From Tridacna crocea (Eukaryota; Mollusca; Bivalvia; Cardiida; Cardiidae): a stretch of 64,000 bases of DNA. Where the stretch lies: NCBI GenBank assembly GCA_943736015.1, contig OX031060.1, positions 4,298,001 to 4,362,000 of the forward strand, read 5' to 3'. This document shows positions 42,718 through 53,450 of the stretch, piece after piece (positions within the stretch are counted from its first letter, which is position 1; every line of letters begins with the position of its first letter). The notes below the pieces were generated by a model, which saw nothing but the letters and a program-made list of their open reading frames with translations, did not search any database and was not told the origin of the DNA. The position numbers were made by a program, and so were the translations under genes.

Positions 42718-42793
42718 CATTGTATATCCAAAATCAGACTGAATGTTCTGTAACAGAATTTGCAGTCTGACCTTAAATATACACTGTCCAATA
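42718..42793. repeat. HP-E related copy
   Basis: TATATCCAAAATCAGACTGAATG and CAGTCTGACCTTAAATATACACTGTCC in split halves with an insertion at the tip. Confidence 0.6.
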
Positions 42794-42921
42794 CGGTTAA
42801 AAGATTTCTCTGGGGAAAAGAACTCCGACAATCATAGTAAATGGACTTTAATAAATGACTTGAAATTATTCGTGTAGCAGTTTAATCATTTCAGTGCTAC
42901 TGTTTAAAACATGCGCCATTA

Positions 42922-42990
42922 TGGACGACACGGATTAAGATCAGACCACACAGAACGTGTGGTCTGATCTTAGATCCATGCCATTCGCTT
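42922..42990. repeat. HP-E related hairpin
   Basis: AAGATCAGACCACAC / GTGTGGTCTGATCTT: relative to HP-E the CTGCAC word has become CCACAC with matching change on the other side. Confidence 0.75.
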
Positions 42991-43006
42991 GCCTAAACAA
43001 GTATTG

Positions 43007-43234
43007 ATTCTTTTCAAAACTACAAAATTTTAGTTTGGGCCAAATTTAAAGCAGTTGCAGATGACAAAATAAACGTAATTTAAAAATTTGAATTTTGTTT
43101 CCATCAGGGTAGAAAACATTGTGGAAAAAGGAGAAAATGCTGGTTACCAGCATTTTCTCCTTTTCCCACGATGTTTTCAGAAGCTGTCTTTCTTCAGGGT
43201 CGTTAAAAGTCGGGGTTGCGTGGTAAAGGGTTAA
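43007..43234 (+). mobile_element. THM-A copy
   Basis: Left end decayed (TTCTTTTCAAAACTAC), hairpin at 43112-43178, right end GCGTGGTAAAGGGTTAA. Confidence 0.9.
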
Positions 43235-43654
43235 ACGAAAACCTGTTTAATTTCCAGCTTATTGTATTCTACTTGTCGAAAAAAAGGGTCGAGATGCTAT
43301 ATTTGGCAAGGGTGAAAAATATAAATTGATTCGCCACCATTCGAACAATAAGTACAAAGTCATTTAGAAAGTTTTTATCCAGGCTATTTATCTCCATTCA
43401 GACGGAGTATGACATCTTTTTATTTTTTCAAAAATAGTGTCACAGTAGTTCGAGTTTTCTACTTGTTCACCTAATCAGTAGAAATTACGGACTGACTGAC
43501 AGATAGAAGGAAGTACAGACGGTCGGTCGGGCGTATTGACGGAAGGGCGAGCGGACGGACTGACGGATGGACAGATAGACATACTGATTATTTTCTTGTA
43601 AGAAATAAATAGTCATATGAAAAGCATATACAAAAATATTATTATATCCGACTC

Positions 43655-43900
43655 ATCAAAAATGGACCATCTGTACATCAATTAGATGAAAACAGATCAA
43701 CGATAGTACAAGTCAGATTAAGTTGATATTTAAAAAAAAAATGATTGTATAACAAGGTACAATGACCACTTTTCATACAGAAAATGTCATTAAAGCGATA
43801 AGTGTTAACCCTGGTCAGCCTGCGCAATTCGCGCAGTCTGACCAGGGTTGACACTTTTCGCAGTTCCCAGAAGGTTCCTTTTTGCATGAAGGATCACATA
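43655..43900 (+). repeat. HP-J copy 1
   Basis: GGACCATCTG at left and AAGGTTCC..TTTTTGCATG at right, with hairpin module at 43815-43845 (GGTCAGCCTGCGC / GCGCAGTCTGACC). Confidence 0.85.
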
Positions 43901-43903
43901 ACC

Positions 43904-43984
43904 ACGGTTTACTTCAAAAAACCTCGTAACTACAGCTTGTTACAAGATGTAGTTACGAGGTTTTTGAAGTAAACTGACGATATA
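43904..43984. repeat. HP-K palindrome copy 1
   Basis: GGTTTACTTCAAAAAACCTCG ... CGAGGTTTTTGAAGTAAAC in split arms with centre AGCTTGTTACAAGATGT. Confidence 0.9.
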
Positions 43985-44069
43985 CAACAACAGGACCTGA
44001 ACCAACCTGTATCCTACTAAATATCTAAGATGAAACATTCAAGCTGATAAAAAAAACGCACAAAATTTT

Positions 44070-44215
44070 GTTGTTTCAAAGGTAATTTTGGGAGAAAGGT
44101 ATCTCATCATCGTACAGTGTAGATCCAAGATCAGACTGTACATTCTGTGCAGTCTGATCTTGACCTGCACTGTCTGCAAGAGGTCAGTAAGTCGTGCTTA
44201 GTATCCAAAGAGTTA
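44070..44215 (+). repeat. HP-E copy with flanks
   Basis: TTCAAAGGTAATTTTGGGAG, hairpin (GATCAGACTGTAC / GTGCAGTCTGATC) and CGTGCTTAGTATCC, parallel to 7245 and 61575. Confidence 0.82.
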
Positions 44216-44429
44216 ATACGTCAGTCAGTTCAATCGAAAAGTTTACAAGAATGAATCATTTACTACCACATTCTTCATTTTTTTTTTCGGAACATACATT
44301 TATTCAAGCATAAACCTCAAAATTGGTAATCATTCGATTAATTGCATACTCGATTAGTGCATATATTTCAACAGTATAGAACTTCACATTTTACCAGACA
44401 ACGAAGTAATAGACCAGTCCATAATTCAA

Positions 44430-44565
44430 TTCTTTAACGAACAACAAAATTTGGACCTCACCTAAATTGAAAATATCTGGGCACAGATAGAAATGCAAAT
44501 CTGAAATTGAATTTGATTTTGGAAAGGTATAAAGCATTGTGGAAATGAGGCAAAATCTGTTTCGT
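44430..44565 (+). mobile_element. THM fragment, decayed
   Basis: CTTTAACGAACAACAAAATTT and a left stem remnant (GGTATAAAGCATTGTGG). Confidence 0.5.
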
Positions 44566-44701
44566 TTTAAGTATCATAGATGAAAGGCATGATTCATTTA
44601 TTTCCATACACTCTTGAAGCTCTTTGCAGTCAAAGACTTTGACAAACATCCATGTAATAATTTCCTTTATTATAACTTAATTACGGATTAATTCATTCCC
44701 T

Positions 44702-44929
44702 AAACTATTTATCAAACGACAAAATTATAGACTTGTCCAAACTGAAGGCATTTGCAGACGACAAAATAAAAGTGACTGAAAATTTGAAATTTGTTTTGTG
44801 AAGGGTAGAACACATTGTGGGGAAAAGGAGAAAATGCTGGTACCAGCATTTTCTCCTTTTCCCACAATGTTTTCTTAAGGCTTCTTCCTTAAGGTCATCA
44901 GAAGTAAGGATCGTGTGGTAATGGGTAAA
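44702..44929 (+). mobile_element. THM-B copy
   Basis: AACTATTTATCAAACGAC to GTGTGGTAATGGGTAAA; hairpin at 44810-44873 has lost bases at the tip (GCTGGTACCAGC). Confidence 0.9.
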
Positions 44930-45123
44930 AAAAAAAACTGTGAATACTTCGCTCGTTTTTAGTAATTTCATCTATTACAGTCATGGTTTCAAAAGTGTTC
45001 TTTGTACATGTATTTGAGGTTTTGAGTTGGATAGTTTACTACTAGTATTTTCGATCTTGTTACCTGAGTAACGCAAGTTATCATAGAAATATGCCGAGTT
45101 CAGTTGATGGGGTTATCCGTACA

Positions 45124-45353
45124 ACTCTTCACCTCGCCATCCCGAATTTTAACGACCCGGAGGAAGTAGTCTTTTGAGAAAAAATTGTGGAGAAAAGAAG
45201 AAAATGCTGGTAACAAGCATTTTCTTCTTTTCCCCACAATGACTTCTACGCTGCAATAGTCAGATTTTATCAGTCGAGCCATATTCGATTTGTCGTCTGC
45301 AACAGTTTTGAATTTGGACGAGTGTGAAATATTGTCGTTTGATAAAATGTTAA
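45124..45353 (-). mobile_element. THM copy with paired stem changes
   Basis: Hairpin stems GAAAAGAAGAAAATGC / GCATTTTCTTCTTTTC, a paired G-C to A-T change relative to GAAAAGGAG, plus one extra base in both stems. Ends GATAAAATGTTAA. Confidence 0.85.
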
Positions 45354-45548
45354 CGCTTTACCAGACGACAAAATCATAGGCTTTTCCAAGCTGGAAAACG
45401 TTTGCAGACGACAAAATCCTAGGCTTTTCCAAATTAGAAACTATTTGCACAAGACAAAATCCTAGGCTTGTCCAAATTGGAAAGCGTTTGCAGACGACAA
45501 AATCCTGGGCTTGTCCAAATTGCAAAATGTTTGCAGACGACAAAATGA
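45350..45548 (+). repeat. Four-fold 43-bp tandem array of THM arm L
   Basis: Starts TTAACGCTTTACCAGACG at the last TTAA of the previous THM. The GACGACAAAAT word then recurs at 45364, 45407, 45450 (decayed), 45493 and 45537. No hairpin or arm R follows. Confidence 0.92.
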
Positions 45549-45739
45549 AATGCATCTTTGCGAGGCAAGTTTACGATCACTACGTGGATCTTACCTTGGC
45601 TGATTGAGCCCAATTTCGAGATTCCTGCGATGCGCCCTCTATTGGATGCTGGTTATTACCCCCCTTTACATCATATTTCCAAAAACAAATGAAATATCGT
45701 TTTACAAACCGCTTACGAGTACACATGAAGCGATAAGCA

Positions 45740-45957
45740 GAAATCCACGTGGGTTTCCATGTTTATACCTTCTACTCGAAAGGTAGCGACCTTGTTCTAT
45801 TTTTATCAAAGATGAAATACTACGAGCGATTTCATTCGTTGCAGTTAGAGCTGGTTGCATCCAATGAAAAAGCGTATCGGGGGAATGTAAAAATCAAGCT
45901 CGATCCGCCAAGGGTAGAGTAGCGTAGTGAATCGTCAGCCTTGGCTTGCGAAGATGT
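45740..45957 (-). repeat. Repeat Q copy 2, lacking the cysteine core
   Basis: Matches 4592-4797. After the ATG the minus strand reads into CACGTGGATTTCTGC and then directly into GCTTCATGTG. Copy 1 has about 145 additional bases here, encoding CRIC...CGYC. So the ZAD-like core is deleted in this copy and it is a probable pseudogene. Confidence 0.55.
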
Positions 45958-45989
45958 ATGAAATGTAGCTCAAATGATTTTATTGCCTT

Positions 45990-46216
45990 TTGACTCTTAC
46001 CAAACGATAAAATTTTAGACTGGTCCAATTTGAAAGCACTTGCAGACGACAAAATATACGCTAATCAAAAATTGAAATTTGTGTCCAGAAGAGTAGAAAA
46101 CATTGTGGGAAAAGGAGAAAATGCTGGTTACCAGCATTTTCTCCTTTTCCACAATGTTTTCAAAAGGCTTATATCTCATGACCCTAAAAAACAGGGTTTG
46201 TTTGGGAAAGGGTTAA
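45990..46216 (+). mobile_element. THM-A copy
   Basis: GACTCTTACCAAACG to GTTTGGGAAAGGGTTAA; hairpin at 46096-46161 lacks one base in the right stem. Confidence 0.93.
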
Positions 46217-46289
46217 AAATTAGAAAAAAATGTAGGAAAAAAGGATATGCTTGTTACAGGTGCTTTTTTCTTTTCTCTTGCATATATAC

Positions 46290-46345
46290 AGTTCTTTGGC
46301 AAAAGGGGGCTTAATGTATGTCTGTGATGCGTGATACCAAGCTAG
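46290..46345. repeat. HP-D left terminus fragment
   Basis: TTTGGCAAAAGGGGGCTTAATG, followed by GCGTGATACCAAGC. Confidence 0.65.
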
Positions 46346-46712
46346 CCCTATTACACCAATTTGAAATACATGATAAAATTTGGAACAAATAATCATAGAT
46401 TGCCTATTGAAGTAGGAAGATGGTCAAATCTTGAAACCAGAGAACGAATCTGCAACCTCTGTAACAGTTCTATTGGTGATGAGTATCACTATATTTTTGA
46501 GTGTAACTCATTCAGTGATCAAAGAAAAAACTTAATTTCTAAAAAAAATTCACAGCGACATAATGGCGTTAAATTTGAACGTCTTGTATAAATTCTACAG
46601 ACCGGTCTTAAATTGTAGATTTGTGTAAATTTATCAAAATCATCATAAATTCCTTTTAGCTGATGTAAAAGTAAATTAACCAATCTCTGCAGCTTATTAA
46701 TAATAGTTAGAC

Positions 46713-46713
<1 letters not shown>

Positions 46714-46761
<48 letters not shown>
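46714..46761. repeat. (CT)n microsatellite inside LINE 3' UTR
   Basis: About 24 CT units. Confidence 0.95.
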
Positions 46762-46763
<2 letters not shown>

Positions 46764-46867
46764 TTACATTACGAACTCGAACTATGTTTGTTCATATACA
46801 ATTTTGTCTCGTTAATTTTTTTTCATGTACATTTACCTCTTGTCTTCTGTAAAAGGAACAGAGTGAA

Positions 46868-46901
46868 TAAAGGCATTGTATTGTATTGTATTGTATTGTA
46901 T
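46868..46901. repeat. (TTGTA)n tail of LINE
   Basis: Pentamer tandem repeat at the 3' terminus of the truncated LINE. Confidence 0.9.
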
Positions 46902-47032
46902 AATATAGCTGCATGATACACGCTAAAATGTTCTAGAGGGATAAAGTGTTTCAAACTCTTGAAAAAGGCAATAGCAGAAATATTGAGCATTAGAGTGTTA
47001 GTTTTCCTAGTGTTTGGTGAAAGTTTCAAGTC

Positions 47033-47261
47033 TTAATCCATTACCACTCAATCCCTACTTTTGACGCCCCTGGAAAACAAGCCTTTTGAAAACATTGTGG
47101 GAAAAGGAGAAAATGCTGGTAACCAGCATTTTCTCCTTTTCCCACAATGTTTTCTACCTAATCAATTAACAATTGCACCATTTGAGCCACACTGGAATTG
47201 TCGTCTGCAAATGCTTTCAATTTAGACAGAGCTAAAATTTGTCGTCTTTGTAAAGGGTTAA
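47033..47261 (-). mobile_element. THM copy, hybrid B/D
   Basis: TTAATCCATTACCACTC start as in B; arm L side (GAATTGTCGTCTGC ... TGTAAAGGGTTAA) as in D. Perfect hairpin at 47086-47152. Confidence 0.93.
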
Positions 47262-47426
47262 TTCTGATATTTTGTTCTGTTTATTTTTCAGGTCGAGACC
47301 CCGAACAGACAAGAACGTCGATACATGTGGAGGACTGATAGTAACGTGTTTTCTCAGCATCACAGAGACTAGACAAAGTGCATATTTCAATTCTTTTATC
47401 CTTTTTTTTTTCGTTTTGTTTGACGT

Positions 47427-47657
47427 TTAAAACCAATTACCACACAATCCCTACTTTTGACGACCCTGAGAAAGATGCTTTTCGAAAACATTATGGAAAA
47501 AGGAGAAAATGCTGGTTACCAGCAATATCTCCTTTTCCCACTGTGTTTTCCACCCTATTAAGGAAAAATCACATAATTCCAGCCACAATGAAATTGTCGT
47601 CTGCAGATGCTTTGAATTTGGACAGGTCCAAAATTTCGTCGTATGGTAAAGAGTTAA
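47427..47657 (-). mobile_element. THM-B/D copy
   Basis: TTAAAACCAATTACCACAC to GTATGGTAAAGAGTTAA; hairpin stem partly decayed at the right. Confidence 0.9.
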
Positions 47658-47720
47658 TTTGTCGGCTGTATGTGCTTCCAGTTTGGACAAGTTCGAAATT
47701 TGTCGTCTGGTGGTGGGTTG
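47654..47720 (-). repeat. Extra arm L terminus appended to a THM
   Basis: TTAATTTGTCGGCTGTATGTG ... TTTGTCGTCTGGTGGTGGG repeats the last 60 bp of the preceding element once more. Confidence 0.8.
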
Positions 47721-47794
47721 AAAGTTATCATAGTTCCAAATGAGCCAATGTCTTTGAAAAGGTAGTTTGATGTCTCCACGCGACGCATTTGACC

Positions 47795-47860
47795 AACAAC
47801 AATAACAACAACAACAATAAACTTTATTTTCACTCAGGTACCATGGTACATCATGAGGAA
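47795..47860 (-). repeat. Inverted retroelement-like tail
   Basis: AACAACAACAATAAACTTTATTTTCACTCAGG reads on the minus strand as a body followed by AATAAAG..TTGTTGTTG, like a LINE or SINE 3' tail. No body recognised. Confidence 0.4.
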
Positions 47861-47917
47861 ATAAGTATAAATATATTGATTTTATATCAATATATAAGTT
47901 AATATATAAAACGTCAT

Positions 47918-48187
47918 TTAACTCTATACCAGACGACAAAATGTTGACCATGTCCGGTCCTTCCTGTCCAAATTGAAAGCATTTGCAGACAACACTTTAA
48001 ATGTGACTTAATTTATGAATTTTGACCATGATGGGGCAGAGAACACTGTAGTTACCAGCATTTTCTCCTTTTCCCACAGTTTTCTACCCTATCAATGCAA
48101 AATTGAGCCATTTAAGCCACTTTGAAATTGTTGTCTGCAGTTGCTTTCAATTTGGACTAGTCCAAAAACTTGTTTGGTAAAGGCTTG
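47918..48187. mobile_element. THM with arm L on both sides
   Basis: Left: CCAGACGACAAAATG and GAAAGCATTTGCAGAC. Right: GTCTGCAGTTGCTTTC and AACTTGTTTGGTAAAGG. Thus arm R is missing and the element is a long near-palindrome. The central left stem is reduced to AACACTGTAGTTACCAGC. Confidence 0.8.
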
Positions 48188-48614
48188 AACAGTCGACTGA
48201 ATCATGTGCAAGACTGGTCCCTTTACATTCATAAAATGTACTAATAGCAAAAAAGTTTTTAACATGACGAAATCTATGTTTGATTTTTCATTCTGAGAAT
48301 AAGTTAGCGAGAAATTCAACGCAGTGTCTGTTTCAGTGATGAAATTTGGCTTTGTCAGGTTTAAAGAAAAATGTGTGAAAAGGAGAAATTACTGCTTAAC
48401 CGAACATTTAACTTTTCCCACATTTTTTAAGATGCTTTCTGCTTCAGGGTCGAAAGCAAAATGGTTAGAATCGTGAATATTGAAAAGTTAAACATGAATA
48501 TAATAGTCTATTTCATAGTTCATTACGCATATAATACAGTCACGGACGAAAATAGTCATGGACGAAAGAATATCAGCGAGAACATTTTTTTTGAACGCAT
48601 CTGCTGAAACATTG
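48188..48614. other. Intergenic, one decayed THM hairpin
   Basis: ATGTGTGAAAAGGAGAAATTACTGC ... TTTTCCCACAT at 48370-48425 is a remnant. Nothing else. Confidence 0.45.
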
Positions 48615-48700
48615 GATATCGTCGGTTTACTTCAAAAACCTCGTAACTACAGCTTGAAACAAGCTGTAGTTACGAGGTTTTTGGAGTAAGCCGACAATAT
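48615..48700. repeat. HP-K palindrome copy 2
   Basis: Same arms as 43904 with centre AGCTTGAAACAAGCT and outer GTCGG / CCGAC. Confidence 0.92.
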
Positions 48701-48882
48701 GTCGCATTCGATGCCTGAGAATAGCAAGGTCAAGAGTAAAAGTTGCCTTTTTGAGACATCTTGAACTTAAATAAATAGATAAAATACAGCATTCTTTCAC
48801 TGTTGAGCTCTATGGCTTCTGTTTTGGTCAACATAAAAGTGTTACTTTTGAAAATAACTTTTAAGAATATTTTTCGTCCAAA

Positions 48883-49022
48883 TCTTCGCGATTTTCGGAA
48901 TAAGATAGTAACACAACTTTTGATTGGCTAATCCAAATGGTTTGGCCAATCCAGAATTTGTATTACTTTTATTTTAGAAAAATCAGGAGAATAAGACTAA
49001 GAACGTTCTTGGGATTGGTGTG
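48883..49022. mobile_element. MITE-G copy
   Basis: ACACAACTTTTGATTGGCTA and GGCCAATCCAGAATTTGT flank the apex; right arm GAATAAGACTAAGAACGTTC as in other copies. Confidence 0.75.
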
Positions 49023-49182
49023 TGATGAAGATATGGACAAAATTGCTAGAAATTGAGAGATTTTAAAATGCTGTTTCGAGATATTTTTATGTATCTATCA
49101 TAAAATGTCATATGGTACTCTTATCATTCGAAGGCATCATAGAATAGACATTGAATATCAGTGTATATATATAATTGTGACC

Positions 49183-49432
49183 CATCACGCACAAAGGGAC
49201 CATCTGGGAATATTCTGTATTAGATGAAAACAGATCAACGATGGTGCAGGTCATTTTAAGTTGATAATTCAAAAATGATTGTATAACAAGGCACAATAAC
49301 CACTTTTCATACAGAAAATGCCATTAAAGCGAAAAGTGTCAACTCTGGTCAGCCTGCGCGATTCGCGCAGTCTGACCAGGGTTGACACTTTTCGCAATTC
49401 CCACAAGGTCCCTTTTTGCGTGATGGGTCACA
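49183..49432 (+). repeat. HP-J copy 2, full length with 26-bp terminal inverted repeat
   Basis: TGTGACCCATCACGCACAAA at the left and TTTTTGCGTGATGGGTCACA at the right. The module at 49347-49377 lies off-centre near the right end. No coding capacity. Confidence 0.9.
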
Positions 49433-50194
49433 AATATCTTTTTTTTTCAATTTTCCTTCGTTTATAACTTTGCTTTGCTTCATTTACATTTAGTGTAAAA
49501 TGTTAACTTATGGGCTTTCAAAACCAACGTCATTAAATGATGCTGGTAAATACAATTTTGTTATGTAAATACATTTTGTTGTTTTGTAACGGTGGTACCT
49601 TAGTGCTTTGGCAATTGACCTTTCTGTAAATGCGAGTTTGGCACGCCCCCCTTAGTAACGCCGTATATCGGTTGTCAAGCCTGATAAACTAACCAAAAAT
49701 GGCGTCGAATACAAAGACAAAGAGCGTTTATTTCAGTTTTATTCTAGCTGATATTTCGCTCTAGGCTAATTAGAACATTTTTAAAATTTTTATTGATTGA
49801 AAACGAAATGGCTGTTTTGATAATTAAATAGACACGATCAAATTATCGTATGTCTATGACAAATTGTGTCAGACTGTTTTGTTTACATGACGCCTAATGC
49901 TGCTTTTTCATTGGCCAATAAGACATTGGAAGACCTGTCAGTCAAAATCGACAGAAAGGTTAATTATTTCAATGCTCCTCAAACTGGCGCTGAACTGAAG
50001 CCCAGAATAAGCTTATGGCCCTTTCAGTGCTATAGACGAAAAAGGTACTATTGATTTAAACCTGTAAAAACAGGAGCTGCTACATGTGTTTAGAAGAGCG
50101 GAGGTTTTGCCAAAATATCTTTGTTCAACTGTAATGCAGTATACGATAATAAATGTGAACATAGTTTTTGGTATTCTTTGATTTATTGATTGCT
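49433..50194. other. Intergenic, nothing firm
   Basis: An ATG in a good context (AAAAATGGCGTCG) at 49698 opens only 21 codons. No supported gene. Confidence 0.35.
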
Positions 50195-50405
50195 TGATTG
50201 CATGGTGTTTAAGGCCGTTTTTAACATTATTTCAGTTATATCAAGGCGGCCAGTGTACCTATCCATGCTTTCTTGGAGTCTATTTTACCAGTACTTCGCA
50301 GATTTCTCTTTCCCCATAACCATTGTCGAAACAATGGCCAGCGGTGGAAGAGGAATGAACCCTTTCGCAATGACTATCATCAATCCTCGGAAAGGCTCGG
50401 CTTGT
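50195..50405 (-). mobile_element. SINE-H copy, head truncated
   Basis: GCATGGTGTTTAAGGCCG, CCATAACCATTGTCGAAACAA in split form, ATGACTATCATCAATCCTCG. The tRNA-like head is missing after GGCTCGG. Confidence 0.85.
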
Positions 50406-50644
50406 GCTCTTTGATAACACTTTTCTTGACCATGTTTCTATACTGTCTTTCGTTCGTTTCATCTGGAGAATCACACTAGGAAATGATGGCCAGTATCTTA
50501 TCCCTGAAGAAGTTCATGCATGGAGTTGTGGCACCTCAAGAACTCCAAAATATTCAACCCTGTTTTTTGGTATCACTATCTCTGGTGACAGTACGAAGAA
50601 AGAAAATATGCCATTGTCCGATAAAAGGCTGTGTATAACATCAC

Positions 50645-50835
50645 CGTGACGCAAGGATACAAAGCAAGTCGTCACATGATTACGGATCCGTAAAATTCCT
50701 TTCTATAACTACCGATATAGTCTTGCAATACACTGTTCCAACGACATACAGAAAATTGGCAAATTACAAAAAGTTTCGATTCAGGTCAGCCTGCGCAGTC
50801 CGCGCAGGCTGACCTGAACCGAATTTTTTTGTAGA
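50645..50835. repeat. HP-D copy
   Basis: AAAGCAAGTCGTCACATGATT flank and a perfect hairpin at 50784-50818 with module GGTCAGCCTGCGC / GCGCAGGCTGACC. Confidence 0.8.
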
Positions 50836-50969
50836 TGCATTAGGTATCATTTCACTGAGCTTGGCTCTGATAAACTAGAGTATTTCAATTTTCAATGGTT
50901 CCACTGAACGCCAGCTAGAGACCTGTACTGTCTTGCCAAAGGACTCTGTCATTGAATGAACACTGTATT

Positions 50970-51308
50970 GATTGACTGTATGGTGTTTAACGCCGTTTTC
51001 AACATTATATCAGTTATATCGCGGCGGTAAGTGCACCTATCCTTGCGTTCCTGGAGTTCTTTTACCAGTACTTTGCACAACTTTCTCTCCAAGCCACTGG
51101 CTGCTTTCCCACATGATCATCGTCGAAACAATGGTCAGTTGTGGGAGAGGAATGAATCCTGTCGCAGTGACTATCATCAATCCTCGGAAAGAATCGGCCG
51201 AGCCAGGAGTAGTAGCCAGGGACCAAACCCTGGACACTGTGTAATGATCACCTTAGAACCGAAAACACCATGGCCAAACACAAGATACTCTCGCCATTGA
51301 GCTACGTA
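50970..51308 (-). mobile_element. SINE-H copy, near full length
   Basis: GTATGGTGTTTAACGCCG to the tRNA-like end with CATTGAGCTACGTAG; body contains TTTCTCTCCAAGCCACTGGC and GTGACTATCATCAATCCTCG. Longest SINE-H here at about 340 bp. Confidence 0.88.
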
Positions 51309-51368
51309 GATTCCTCCTTATGGTAAAGGAAATTAACACTTCGGTTGCTTATTGCGATTCCCTAACTT

Positions 51369-51435
51369 TTGGCAGACAGTGTAGATCAAGATCAGGCTAC
51401 ATAGAACGTGCAGTCTGATCTGTGGTCTACAGTGT
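51369..51435. repeat. HP-E copy
   Basis: GACAGTGTAGATCAAGATCA and GTGCAGTCTGATCTGTGGTC; tip ATAGAAC. Confidence 0.75.
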
Positions 51436-51522
51436 CCAATAAGGATATCTTGTCCACCAAAAAGAATCTTTGAAATACCAAATTTTGGGTTTTTTACGAT
51501 TAGCTAAAAAATTTCAGGCCAC

Positions 51523-51749
51523 TTATTAAAAAAACGACAAAATTGCAGACCAGTCCTTATTGAAAGCATTTGCAGATGACAACATAAGTATGGCTCGAAA
51601 ATTGAAATTTGTCTTGGGGAAGGGTAGAAAAACATTGTAGGAAAAGGAGAAAATGCTGGTTACCAGCATTTTCTCCTTTTCCTACAATGTTTTCAAAAGG
51701 CTTCCGTCTCAAGGTCGATAAAAGTCGGTATTGTGTGGTAAAGAGTTAA
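51523..51749 (+). mobile_element. THM copy with paired stem change
   Basis: Hairpin has TTGTAGGAAAAGG / CCTTTTCCTACAA, a paired G-C to A-T change; right end GTGTGGTAAAGAGTTAA. Confidence 0.92.
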
Positions 51750-52768
51750 ACTGACCGTACCATTGGCTTATGACAAATGAAATAACTGTGCCTTTGCGTA
51801 TACGAAAAGAACGTTCTCTGACTGAAAACAAATTCAGCCACCGACTTTGGAAATTCCTTGTAAAATGAGCTAAGAATCAAAGCGTTGAGAACGCTGAAGT
51901 GGTATTTGTCAAGGAAACCCAATGTGTGGAATTAATAGTTTGAAAGAAAAAGAGACATATTGTTCAAATATTGGCTTAAAAGTCAACCCACTAAGCAAAT
52001 GAATACCTTATCGGTTGAAGGGAGAGTACTAATGTACCTTAAAACTATACTTTTGAAATATCTTTGACCTTTTACATTTAATTTCCAATATTACAATCAA
52101 TTACTTCGATCTATAAATATTCATGAGCAATCAAATGGAGTAGCACGCAATCATAGGACGAACAAGCCATGGAACGAATTGGTTTTGGAACGAAAAATCC
52201 CAGGGTCAGTTTGCAAATGTGTATCACTGATCCAATAAAAAAGGCTATGAGCGGGAGAAGCTATTTTCAATCAAAAATTAGTATCTGAACGATCGATGGC
52301 TTCGCCCAATGTATTTTAATATGCCATTTCAAATTACGTATCTGGGTGCCACCGAAAACCTCATTTGCCTGAGAAAAAATGAGTTTAACTGGGTTTATTT
52401 CCTTCGGCTTTGCACAAAATAAGATACATGGTTATCAAAATTCTTCGACAAATATCACAAAAATGAACATGACCAAAAGGTCCAATACATGGATACACGA
52501 TCAGCCTTGTAGCCAAAAGAAAAATAAAAAAGGTCTTTTTTGACACAAGCTTTTTAAACAGTGATCCCATGGGAGACTTAAAAAATGACCTTCCGAAGGA
52601 AATTTGTCAATGGGCCAAGAAGTCCTGCATTGCTTAGTGGTAAAGGTGCATTTTTCGAAATCTGGAGGCCCTGTGTTCGGTTCTCATTCAAGGGGCTTGG
52701 GTTTTCAAGGGAGTATCCACGGGCAAGAAAATTCAAGTGCCCTTGTTATACGCCCGAAGGTTTGTATT
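51750..52768. other. Intergenic, nothing firm
   Basis: About 1 kb without a recognisable repeat, palindrome or exon. Confidence 0.4.
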
Positions 52769-52925
52769 ATATTTTGGCCCCGGTCGTCCGTCCGTCTGTC
52801 CTTTGGCAATTTTTCGTGTACGAAACTCCTCCCACAGTTTTCATTGGAATAAGTTCAAACTGACAACAATGAATCTCTATGATGCTTAGTTCTGCACGTA
52901 CCTTTAAAATTGGATATCTGCAGTC
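52769..52925 (+). repeat. Dispersed-repeat-like block
   Basis: GGCCCCGGTCGTCCGTCCG and GAAACTCCTCCCACAGTTTTCA look like a common dispersed repeat of such genomes (from memory only); single copy here. Confidence 0.35.
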
Positions 52926-53450
52926 GTTCTAGACTTTAACCCATCTCACTGACAGGCCTCTTGCGACGTACATGCGCCGATTTGCGAAGCTCTCGTGAAT
53001 CCTGATGTTCTCTAGAAACTCGGGATTCACATAAATAGGTGAACTGTATCTGTGATACGATTGAGAAACTATTGACAGCGGCACAACAACTCTTCAAGCC
53101 AATCAAGCGAAATATTGCAATTTGCAAGTATGCAGGATGCTCGATTATGTTATCCAACCATTACATATATTCCAGATAAAAAAAATGACCTAATTACATC
53201 GTGTTGAAAGAAAAAAAAAAACTTAATACGCAGTAGGGCAATAAAAGGAAAATTTCTTTTCATGAAGCAAAGATGGTTCCTTCGAACAAAACAGGTGCAA
53301 ATTACTAAGGCAATATAACATCGGCAGCGAGGTGCTTTGTTGTGTGGGCTGTAAACGCGGCATCAAGCAGTTTTGTTATTACGTGTTCAACACATCAATT
53401 TATCTTCAGCATATAAACAACTTTTTTTGCGTCTAGCAGTGAACCGCTTT

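Larger units (their letters stand above)
46340..46901 (+). mobile_element. 5'-truncated non-LTR retrotransposon (LINE) 3' end
   Basis: 46361-46591 encodes the C-terminal tail of a reverse transcriptase ORF: NNHRLPIEVGRW, then ERICNLCN and GDEYHYIFEC, the Cys-His motif typical of these tails. A stop follows at 46591. The 3' UTR contains a (CT)n tract and ends GAATAAAGGCATTGTATTGT with a five-base TTGTA repeat tail. The rest of the element is absent, as expected for truncated reverse transcription. Confidence 0.85.

Noticed and set aside
10997..45548. Regularly spaced near-identical palindromes suggesting a CRISPR-like array
   Set aside because: Eukaryotic context, irregular spacing of hundreds of bases, TTAA-bounded elements and no cas genes; these are MITEs.
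49698..49763. ATG in good context encoding about 21 residues
   Set aside because: Too short, no donor site or downstream exon recognised.
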